A program made the translations under genes and the position numbers. Under the pieces are notes generated by a model. The model saw only the letters and a list, made by a program, of their open reading frames with translations, searched no databases and was not told the origin of the DNA. A DNA stretch of 13,959 bases. Origin: Kiritimatiellia bacterium (GTDB taxonomy: Bacteria > Verrucomicrobiota > Kiritimatiellia > RFP12 > UBA1067). The stretch is taken from assembly GCA_017459225.1 (NCBI GenBank), contig JAFUDL010000250.1, positions 1 to 13,959 of the forward strand, given 5' to 3'. Below are positions 1 to 7,500 of the stretch, piece by piece; position 1 is the stretch's first letter, and every line of letters starts with the position of its first letter.

Positions 1-36
1 CACGAACCACGAGCCACGAATCACGAACCACGAACC
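1..36. repeat. degenerate heptamer tandem array (CACGAAC unit), truncated by window edge
   Basis: Five head-to-tail 7-nt units can be read on the plus strand: CACGAAC, CACGAGC, CACGAAT, CACGAAC, CACGAAC, then one C. The differences between units are all transitions (A/G or C/T). The array overlaps the 3' end of the esterase gene, so that its last residues and its TGA stop are read from repeat units. It probably continues to the left beyond the window. By analogy with the elements at 1005-1243 and 3734-3894 it may be one arm of a compound repeat, but the core and opposite arm cannot be seen here. Confidence 0.85.
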
Positions 37-980
37 AGCCTTTTAAGCCACAGCGCCGCGGCGTCGCTCCAGTTGTCGCAGGGGGTGCCGAGACGGCGAA
101 GTCCGAAGCCGTGTCCGCCGAAGGGATACACGTGGAGCTCGCTTCTCACGTGGGCGGCGCGCAGAGCGAGATAATAGCCAACCGCGGTCTCAACCATGCA
201 GAAGTCGTCCTGGGCCTGCATGATGAAGGCGGGAGGCGTCTCGCGGTCAACGGGATACTCGGGCTTGAGCTGGTCGACGGGAAGATGGTCCTTGCGCACG
301 TTGTTGGGCAGAAGGTCCCAGGGGTAAATCAGCATCTGGAAGTCGGGGCGGCAGGGCTGGTCGTCGGCATCGTCCACGCGCTCGTAGGCACGCTTGCGCC
401 AGTTGGTGGCGGCGCGCACCGCGAGGTTTGCGCCTGCGGAGAAGCCGATCACGCCGATCTTGCGCGGATCGATCTTGTACTTCTCGGCGTCGCGCCGCAG
501 AATGCCGATTGTGCGCTGCGTGTCGCAGAGCGCTGCCTTGCGCTGACGCGGCGCGCGGTAGAGAAGCACGGCGGCGGAAATGCCGTTCGCATTAAGCCAA
601 TCCGCGATCTCGGTGCCTTCCTTGTTCCAGCCGAGCTGGAAGTAGCCGCCACCGGGAAGCACAACCACGACGGGCTTCGCGCCATCGCCGGAAGCAGGGA
701 AGAACGTGAACTGCGGCACGTTGATGTCGGTAACCACCACATTACTCTGGTTGAGCTCGTGCTCTAGGAACTTCATCGGCTTGTCGGAGACCTTGAACGG
801 AATCTTGCCGTCGGGCCAGATCTTGACGTCACGCGACGTGTCGTGGCGCCACAGCTTTTCGTTCAGAGCGGCGCGCTTTTCGGGCGTGGAGACATCGGCG
901 CCCCAGGGTGCAGGATATGGACGCTGGGCATTGGCGGCGATACAGGCAGCGCATGCGCACGCAAGGACTTTCGTTTTCAT
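21..980 (-). CDS. secreted alpha/beta-hydrolase, acetyl-esterase/BD-FAE-like
   Basis: A 319-residue exported serine esterase, likely hydrolysing ester bonds on carbohydrates or other acylated compounds outside the cytoplasm. Residues 1-18 form a short basic then hydrophobic signal peptide ending ANA, with a likely cut before Gln19. The hydrolase core shows an oxyanion-type PGGGY at 109-113, the nucleophile elbow GFSAG at 179-183 with Ser181, a probable acid at Asp259 (or Asp258) in QAQDDF, and His290 in GGHGFG. This order and spacing match the BD-FAE/acetylxylan esterase-like branch of the alpha/beta hydrolases, and the length is usual. The start is supported by AGAAAGG (989-995) eight bases upstream. 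The last residues, VRGS and the stop, are written in the CACGAAC-type heptamer array at the window edge, so the C-terminus appears to have been captured by repeat DNA. The exact substrate cannot be told. Upstream lies repeat element A, so it is probably transcribed separately from the TPR gene. Confidence 0.9.
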   Translation of the reverse strand: MKTKVLACACAACIAANAQRPYPAPWGADVSTPEKRAALNEKLWRHDTSRDVKIWPDGKIPFKVSDKPMKFLEHELNQSNVVVTDINVPQFTFFPASGDGAKPVVVVLPGGGYFQLGWNKEGTEIADWLNANGISAAVLLYRAPRQRKAALCDTQRTIGILRRDAEKYKIDPRKIGVIGFSAGANLAVRAATNWRKRAYERVDDADDQPCRPDFQMLIYPWDLLPNNVRKDHLPVDQLKPEYPVDRETPPAFIMQAQDDFCMVETAVGYYLALRAAHVRSELHVYPFGGHGFGLRRLGTPCDNWSDAAALWLKRLVRGS

Positions 981-1004
981 GGCATTTACCTTTCTTTAGT
1001 TGTC

Positions 1005-1243
1005 AGTTCAAAGTTTAGAGTTTAGAGTTTAAAGTTCAGAGTTCAAAGTTCAGAGGTAGGACAAAAGACAAAGGACAAAGGACAAAGGATGGTGGCTGTT
1101 GAACGCGATGCGCCTTCCAGCCCAGTCCTCTGTCTTCTGTCCTCTGTCCTCTGTCCTCGAAACTCCCACACCTTCAAACCTTCCAACTTTCGAACTCCGA
1201 AACCTTGAAACCTCGAAACCTCGAAACCTTCAAATCTTCAAAC
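1005..1243. repeat. compound short-repeat element A (heptamer/octamer arms around a conserved core)
   Basis: This element fills the intergenic gap between the TPR gene and the esterase. Read on the plus strand it has five blocks. Block 1 (1005-1053) is seven heptamers of AGTTYAR. Block 2 (1058-1085) is four heptamers of ARGACAA. The core (1087-1134) carries GGCTG (1094-1098) and CAGCC (1118-1122) as inverted ends around GAACGC and GCGCCTT. Block 3 (1130-1157) is four heptamers of CTGTCYT. Block 4 (1172-1243) is nine octamers near CTYSAAAC. Blocks 2 and 3 are nearly complementary (six of seven positions per unit), so the element can fold into a long imperfect hairpin in DNA or RNA. It begins 25 bp from the esterase start codon and ends 3 bp from the TPR stop codon. 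Function is unknown; termination, mRNA 3'-end protection or a mobile/recombination role are all possible. Confidence 0.85.
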
Positions 1244-1246
1244 ATC

Positions 1247-3664
1247 TTACTTAGGCAGTATTTCAGGCTCGTTGGGCTGCTCGTCCTGTGGCTTGCTCGC
1301 CGCTTCCTTCGCTTTCTGCCTCTCCTCTAGGATCGCATAGACCGTCTTGCGCACGGCCTTCGACTTTGGAAGCGCGCGTACTGCCTGCATTGCTTTGGCC
1401 TCGGCCTCGTCGTATTTGCCCTGGCGCATGAGCGCGATCGCGAGGTTGTTGAGGGCGGCCGGCTCCTTGGGGTTCTTTTCGAGGCTGCGCCTCAGGTACT
1501 CCTCGGCACGCGCGTACTGCTCTTCAACGAAGTATCCCATTCCGATCGCGAAGTTCGCGGCGGAGTCTTGAGGATCGCTCGCCAGCACCTGCTGCGCATA
1601 TGTGCGCGCGAGGCGGAAGTCGGCGCGGTCGAGGCCGATCTTCAAACCTTCGCGCAGCGTGAGGCGAGCGCCGCGCTGCATCCCCACCCAGTCCATCTGC
1701 CGCCTGAGGCGGTTGAACGCGTCGTTCCGGTCGTCGAGGCTGTTGGCGAGCACCGTCTCGGCCATCGCCTCGGCCTTGCGCCCGGCGACATCCGCCGCAT
1801 CGGCGCGCATTCTGCACATTCGCGCAAGGCGCCACTGCATGAAGAGGAAGCGCTGCTTCAGGCCGAAGTCGTCGGTGGACATCGGCTCGCCGTCGTCGTA
1901 GAGCGCCACTATCCGGTGGGCGAGGTTGGTTGCCGCGATTACGCCACGCGCGGCGACCTCCTTTTCGAGACCGCCAGATGGGTAGGCCACGAAGCCGCCG
2001 CAGGAAGGCATCGGCAGCTTGTCGTGGCGCCAGAGCTCGAATCCAAGCTGTATGGCGCAGTCCTTCATCCGCTGCGGCTTGTGGCGCACCCATGTGCGCA
2101 TCACATCGGCGGCGCCGCTTGCGAGGGCAAGGTCGTCCTCTTCGTCAAGCGCCGCGCGCTTGCGCAGGTAGATGTCGCGGGGGGCGCTGCTGGACATCAT
2201 CGAAAGCGTCTTGAGAGTGCGCCCCTGCATGAACGCCGCAAGCTCCATCCCGGCGTCGAGCGCGCCGTCCGTGAACAGCGTTCTCGCCCCCGCGCACTCC
2301 TCGGCCGTCATCTGCAGATACTCGTCGAGCATCTCCTTCATGCGATGCTCGGTTGACTTCATGCGCATCGGCAGCACGAGCGCGAAGACGAGCAGCGGCT
2401 CGCAGCGCACGAGCATGCGGCGCAGACGGTTCGCGCTCTGGAACGACTCCACCACCGGCTGCGCCGCAACGTCCTCCACGGCGTCCTGGAAGCGCGTGCC
2501 CGCGATCTTCCTGAAATTGCGGAAGTACACCTCAACGCCCAGCACGCATAGAGAGAGGGACAGCGTCATGGAGTTCAGAACGGAGGATATGCAGAGGAGA
2601 TACGGCGAACTCACGTTCTGCGGCGTGGTCCACCCCCAGAACCAGAAGACGCGCCATCCCGCGAGCTGCAGAAACGCCACCACTCCGGCGAAAACGTAGA
2701 AGATGCCGTATGAGAGCGGCATGAACTTGTCGTCGTCGGTGGCCTTGTGCAGCAACGTTCCGGCGACCACGAGAGGGAGAACGGCGAAGCCCGCTAGGAA
2801 CAACCAGCCCAGCACGGACGCCGCCGTGGCGAAGAGCTGCACGTAGCGCGCAACCACGTGGAGGACGTACTCGAAGCCGTTCCACGCATGCGCCTCGAGT
2901 CCATCATGCGAGCAGAAGAACACCACGTTCAGCGCGATGGCCGGCAGAAATCCGCAGAAGAACGAATACGTTATGCGGCGCACCACCATCGTGCGCACAA
3001 AGGGGTTGATGAGGGGATCGGGATCGCCCGGCACGGAGGCGCGTCCGCCCTTCCACCATCCATAGACGATGAGGCCGATTGGCAACACGATGCCCACCGG
3101 AGTCTCGGCCGCCAATACGCCCAGCATGGCGGCGGCGGCATAGAGGTGGCGCATTATCCGCAAGAGGAACGCGCGCACGCAAAGCGCCGCCGCCGCAGTG
3201 GTGATCAGGAACTGGAGCGTTGCGGGCGAGAAGAAGCGGCAAACGTTCCACACAGGCTCGGAGCAGGCGAAGCACACCGTGCCCTGTGCAAGCACAATTC
3301 GCACGATGAAGCGGCTCCAGCCCGCCAGCTGCATGCGCTCTCTCAGCACGGACGGCACCAGCTCGTAGAGGAGGATGAACCCAACGCCCGTCGCAGTGCC
3401 AAGAGCGAGCGGGCCCAACAAGCGCAGGGCAAAGAGGCCTCCATTGACGCCAAGCAACGAGAAAAGCCCCTGAACAATCGCATGCCACACACAGGGGAAC
3501 GGAGCTGTTGGCGGACGCAACCCCGCCGCAACCGAGATCTCCTCCCACAAATCGCTCGGAATCCCTTCGCCGCCCCAGAACCACGCAAGCGAGGCGGTTA
3601 TGATGCCAAGTATGATGGCCCACGCAAAGTCGCTTCGTGTAAGCCTCTCTCGGTCGGTCATCAT
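1247..3664 (-). CDS. polytopic membrane protein with C-terminal TPR repeats
   Basis: An 805-residue protein I cannot assign to a named family. Roughly the first 440 residues are hydrophobic, with many membrane-spanning segments (for example around 14-30, 78-103, 155-170, 190-205, 235-255, 280-305, 325-340, 365-380). A soluble half follows. The early segment, with PSDLWEE and GLRPPTAPFP, is reminiscent of the first luminal loop of GT-C/DUF2723-type membrane proteins, but this is only a resemblance. Two clear tetratricopeptide repeats cover about 701-734 (NFAIGMGYFVEEQYARAEEY) and 735-768 (NNLAIALMRQGKYDEAEA), and a weaker helical pair lies just before them. The C-terminus is a charged tail rich in K, E, P and Q. 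Two ATGs are adjacent; the first is taken, with AAGGA (3675-3679) ten bases upstream. A strong promoter lies at 3713-3741. It may organise a membrane complex or act in envelope glycan assembly; neither is proven. Confidence 0.88.
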   Translation of the reverse strand: MMTDRERLTRSDFAWAIILGIITASLAWFWGGEGIPSDLWEEISVAAGLRPPTAPFPCVWHAIVQGLFSLLGVNGGLFALRLLGPLALGTATGVGFILLYELVPSVLRERMQLAGWSRFIVRIVLAQGTVCFACSEPVWNVCRFFSPATLQFLITTAAAALCVRAFLLRIMRHLYAAAAMLGVLAAETPVGIVLPIGLIVYGWWKGGRASVPGDPDPLINPFVRTMVVRRITYSFFCGFLPAIALNVVFFCSHDGLEAHAWNGFEYVLHVVARYVQLFATAASVLGWLFLAGFAVLPLVVAGTLLHKATDDDKFMPLSYGIFYVFAGVVAFLQLAGWRVFWFWGWTTPQNVSSPYLLCISSVLNSMTLSLSLCVLGVEVYFRNFRKIAGTRFQDAVEDVAAQPVVESFQSANRLRRMLVRCEPLLVFALVLPMRMKSTEHRMKEMLDEYLQMTAEECAGARTLFTDGALDAGMELAAFMQGRTLKTLSMMSSSAPRDIYLRKRAALDEEDDLALASGAADVMRTWVRHKPQRMKDCAIQLGFELWRHDKLPMPSCGGFVAYPSGGLEKEVAARGVIAATNLAHRIVALYDDGEPMSTDDFGLKQRFLFMQWRLARMCRMRADAADVAGRKAEAMAETVLANSLDDRNDAFNRLRRQMDWVGMQRGARLTLREGLKIGLDRADFRLARTYAQQVLASDPQDSAANFAIGMGYFVEEQYARAEEYLRRSLEKNPKEPAALNNLAIALMRQGKYDEAEAKAMQAVRALPKSKAVRKTVYAILEERQKAKEAASKPQDEQPNEPEILPK

Positions 3665-3712
3665 TCTTTCAGGTTCCTTTCATGTTTGTGGCTAATGTTC
3701 CACAGCAGCGAT

Positions 3713-3741
3713 ATTATAACACATCTGATACGGAGTTTAAA
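3713..3741 (-). promoter_or_regulatory. sigma70-type extended -10 promoter of the TPR membrane protein gene
   Basis: On the minus strand TTTAAA (3736-3741) is followed after 17 bp by a perfect TATAAT (3713-3718), and the bases just before it give the extended -10 form TGTTATAAT. The -10 ends about 49 bp upstream of the start codon. The -35 hexamer lies inside the outermost AGTTTAA heptamers of repeat element B. Spacing and -10 are excellent; the -35 matches consensus at four of six positions. Confidence 0.75.
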
Positions 3742-3894
3742 GTTTAGAGTTTAAAGTTTAGGACAGGACAAAAGACAAAAGACAAAGGACAAAGGATGGT
3801 GGCTGTTGAACGCAAAGCGCCTTACAGCCCAGTCCTCTGTCCTTTGTCTTCTGTCCTCTGTCCTCGAAACCCGAAACCCGAAACTTCGAAACTC
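3734..3894. repeat. compound short-repeat element B, second copy of the element A family
   Basis: This lies between the PEP-CTERM gene and the TPR gene. On the plus strand: AGTTTAR heptamers (3734-3754, plus a partial unit to 3760), RGACAAA heptamers (3766-3793), a core (3794-3841), YTGTCYT heptamers (3837-3864), then CGAAACY heptamers (3865-3885) and a degenerate TCGAAACT-like stretch up to the PEP-CTERM stop codon. The core matches that of element A over 48 bp with three substitutions, all in the hairpin loop or next to its stem. Here GGCTGT (3801-3806) pairs with ACAGCC (3824-3829), and CGC-AAA-GCG makes an inner stem. The flanking arrays have different unit counts from element A, and the right block is heptameric where element A is octameric, so the arms change faster than the core. 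Its left end doubles as the -35 of the next promoter. Confidence 0.85.
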
Positions 3895-4479
3895 TCACAC
3901 TCTCCTGCGGCGCCTCAGCGCGAGGAGGCCGCCGCCCACGAGCAGCAGCAGGCCGCTGCACGGCTCGGGCACGGTGAAGGACGGCAGCCAGGGCATGGCG
4001 ATGTTCGTGGTGATGTCCGTCCAGTTGTGGACATGGTGCATGTCGTTCTTCAGCGTGTCAAACGTGACATACCCCGAAGTCGCCATTATCGTCCAGCTGT
4101 CGTCTTGCCAGTTGCCCAGCTCGACCGCGAACGAGTACGCCGCGCCCGTATAGGCGCTGAGGTCGTTGTAGAAGTCGCCGGGCAGCGGGGCGAAGGTCTG
4201 GCTCATCCCCGGCACGTCGGGATCCGCAAACGGCAGGTAGGTGTCAACACCTCCGCCCACAACGTGAAGGCGCGCCGCGTTCACGCTCTTGCCCTGGTAG
4301 TCAAGGTCAACGGCGTTGACCTGCGAGCCGTCCAGCGCGGTCACCTTGACGTTCTCGAAAGACTCCGGGTCGTCCTCGTCCTGGACACGCCACCAGAGGA
4401 TCTCGGGATCCGTGGCAAATGCATTCGCGAACAATGAGAACGCCGTAAGCAGAAGGAATGTCTTGCGAACTGTCTTCAT
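3895..4479 (-). CDS. PEP-CTERM sorting-signal surface protein
   Basis: A 194-residue exported protein with an N-terminal signal peptide (about 1-22, ending ANAFA) and a textbook C-terminal PEP-CTERM signal: VPEP at 170-173, a glycine/leucine-rich hydrophobic stretch, then five arginines and a final valine. In the known system exosortase (EpsH/XrtA) recognises and processes this tail at the inner membrane, and the protein moves to the outer surface or the exopolysaccharide matrix. The body, about 23-169, is acidic and beta-rich with SFAVELGNW around 115-123; I know similar short PEP-CTERM proteins from Verrucomicrobiota-like genomes but no function. The start is supported by AGGGGA (4489-4494) nine bases upstream. 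It begins 30 bp after the giant gene with no promoter or repeat between them, so it is probably cotranscribed. The last codons and TGA run directly into repeat element B. No exosortase is encoded in this window. Confidence 0.92.
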   Translation of the reverse strand: MKTVRKTFLLLTAFSLFANAFATDPEILWWRVQDEDDPESFENVKVTALDGSQVNAVDLDYQGKSVNAARLHVVGGGVDTYLPFADPDVPGMSQTFAPLPGDFYNDLSAYTGAAYSFAVELGNWQDDSWTIMATSGYVTFDTLKNDMHHVHNWTDITTNIAMPWLPSFTVPEPCSGLLLLVGGGLLALRRRRRV

Positions 4480-4509
4480 GTGTCTTAATCCCCTATCTTG
4501 CCATACGCC

Positions 4510-7500
4510 TTACTCGCCCGTGCCCGACTGGACGGATTCTTTGACCTGGTCGGCGCTGACCGTTACGGTGAAAGCACCTCCGCAGCGCTTGTACCTCACG
4601 CCGGTGCCGGCGGGGATGGTGAAGTCGTTCTGCCACTGGCTGCGGTATGCCTTGAAGGTGTCGTCCCACACCTTAGCGGAGCGGCCCCACTCCTTCTTCT
4701 TCATGTTCCACTGCAGATTGTAGCAGATGTTCTTGTCATTGTACACCTCGATCGTGTCCTTGGTGGTGGGGTTGTCGCCCCAGGCGATCGAGTTGACGGG
4801 TAGCGCATTGATGCTCGGGTTTGCGATTATCGTGCTGGCCGGAACCGTGTCGGACCCTCCGGCGATGTTCACGGTGATGTTTCCGGGCGCATACTGCCCG
4901 ACGAGGAAGTACGGCTTGCCATCGCTTGTGCGCTCCACCCACGTGGCGGCGCCGCGGCTGAGACCGTGCGTGGCCGGATCGGACGCATCCTGCACCACCG
5001 TCTCTCCGCTTGAGCCATTCGCGACCGTCGTAGCAGACGTCCATGTGAGCGCGCCCTGCTGGCCGTCGCCGCTACCCAGCACCCACTGCTCGTAGATGCC
5101 ATTGGCGTCGATGGAGTAGACCGCGTCGCCCGCGCTGAGCTGTCCGGTCTGGACGTAGTTGTTGACGGTGATGGACGGCAGCGCCGCCGCGTCGGGATCG
5201 CTCGGAAGCGCAACCCACGGAATGGCCGTCATGGTCTTCTTGAGCCCGCTGTTCACCTCCAGTACGGCGATTATGTTTGGAGACGGTATTTCGTTGATGA
5301 TTTTTTCCGTGTTGTACTTCGGCACGATCTGAGTGACGACGCGGTAGAAGCCCGATGCGTTCTTGGACTTTCCTTCTTCATCAAGAAGGTCTATTGCAAA
5401 CGCAGGCTTTTCGAAGTTGGGATATGTGCCCATCACACGAGCACTGACGTCATCCCAGGTTACGCTTTCGCCGTTTTCTTTGTACTTGCGCAACACATGA
5501 TACACATCATAGCCAAGGTCCTTGATGTCAACAGGAGCGGCCGCCATTGTAAGCGACAACTGGTTCGCGCCTTCGCCGAGAGCCGTGTCGAGAAGCTTCT
5601 GTGTTACCGGTGTACCGGTGCGCAGGCATTCCCAGAGGCGCAGTCCGTTCGGCTGCATCTCATTGAGGTAGTCGTACGCCGTGTCGCTCTCGTGGAAGAA
5701 CCCTGTGTCCTTCAGCGTGACGTCCGCCGCGGCGAGCGCGCCGATGAGCTTGGCTTCGTACTTGCGCTTCCTCTCGGCCGCGTCGGTCTCTTCAGGCTCG
5801 GCGAGCCTGATGACGAGGTCGAGCGCGACGGCGCGCTGCCTGAGCTTCGGAACCTCGATCTCGCGGTACTTCGCCCGGTAGACGACGTCCTTGGTGACGT
5901 CAGCTACGGCCGTGACCGTCTCGCCGTCCTCCGACCAGCCCTCGAAGCGGTAGAGGAAGGTGTATTCGTCGTTCATCGGCTTGGTGGGCTCGTCTTCCGG
6001 CTTTGCGACCTTGTCCGCCGTGGTCTGGAACGCGTAGGTCACTTCATCCTTAAGCACCGTCGTGGTGTCCTCGTCCACGAACTTGACCCTATACTTCTTC
6101 TCGTTGACAAGCTCGATGGAGTGGTTCTTCTCCATGACCACGTTGACGCCGATCAGCGCATCGTCGGCGTTCTTGATCAGCTGCGAATCGTCGATGTAGT
6201 TCTCGCCCTCCTTGACGTGTGTCAGCGTGAAGCGGTCCACCAGCGTCTCGACGATGGAGTAGCTTCCGCTCTGCAGCGCGCGGATTGTAACCTCGTCGCC
6301 GTCCTTGAGCGAAAGCGTGATCGTGCCCGTTTCCGAGCCAACCGTCGGCGTGACGCTGTCCACGCTGTAGTTGTCGATCTCGTAGGAGACGCCGTCGGCG
6401 AGCGCCGGGGAGGTGATGGACACGGTGAACGCCTGCGCCCTGTCCGCATCGTTCGCGATGGTCGTCGCCTTTATCGTGAGGTTGTAGCCGACTTCGCGGT
6501 AGATTACGTACACGGCGGGAGAGCCGGAGAAGTCATGCCATGTCTCGCCGTTCAGGCTCCACTTCACCAGACCGTCCCTGATCTGAAGCTTCAGGGGATC
6601 GGAGGTCATGACCGTCTGGCCGTCCAAGTCGCTCTCCTTGACTGAGCCGTCCTTCTCCGGACCTGCCGCGATGGTCACCGCATCCAGCGATCCCGGATGG
6701 GAGCCGTCGAGAATGAACGGCACGTGGACGACTTCGGAGTTCACGCCGTTTCCGCCGAACTGCACGGACAGGGCTTTCGCCTCGCCGACGGACATCATCG
6801 AATCCTGCGGCATCACGTTCTCATACGCCACGCCCTGATACGCCAACGTCTCAAGCTTCACGAGCGTGCCGTTCGCTCCCTCCTTCACGTAGTGGATCTT
6901 CGGCATCTCGCTGTACACGTAGTACAGCCTGTAGCTTCCAAGCGGAAGGTCTGGATCGTCGTTCAGGCAGATTCCGTAGTAGTCCTCGCGCGCAAGCTTC
7001 ACGAAGCCGACGGACGTGACGCGCCCCTCGAGCTCGACCTTGTCGCCCTCCTCGGCCTCGCCATCGGCCTGCGCCGGGCGACCGTACCACACGCCCACGA
7101 ACACGTGCGTGGCGCCGACCTCCTTGGAGAGAAGCCCATCCGCCGCCGTGCCCTCGGCATAGACCTTGTTGCGGCCCGTCAGCGCCTGCTCCGTCACGGA
7201 GAAAGGCGTGGGCGCGGGATCGCCCGCCTGGATCGGCACGTTCAGCGTGTACCCGCTCTCAGCGTCGGTGCGGTACTCGCCGTTGACGTTCGTCACCTCT
7301 CCGCCGCTGCCGAACGCCACGTTCAGCTCAAGCGGCAGCAGTCCGCGGCTGTTGGTGTAGGTCACCGTCTCCGCGCCGCCGCTCATGGCGGCCGTTGCGG
7401 TGTACACGAGGCCGTTGGCCGTGCCGTTCACGCCGGGATCGTCGACCGTCATCCCGATCGTCGTCGTGAAGCCATCCTTCGGCCTCTGCGTGATGGTGAT

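Noticed and set aside
980..1053. Promoter for the esterase inside the AGTTYAR array
   Set aside because: TTGAAC and TAAACT hexamers recur every seven bases because of the repeat, so several weak -35/-10 pairs can be drawn and none stands out. A real promoter here is possible but cannot be chosen from sequence.
1005..1243. CRISPR array
   Set aside because: Units are only 7-8 nt with no spacers of uniform length, so this is tandem repeat DNA and not a CRISPR.
4480..4509. Promoter or terminator between the giant gene and the PEP-CTERM gene
   Set aside because: The 30 bp hold only a Shine-Dalgarno sequence; no hairpin with a T-run and no -10/-35 pair fits.
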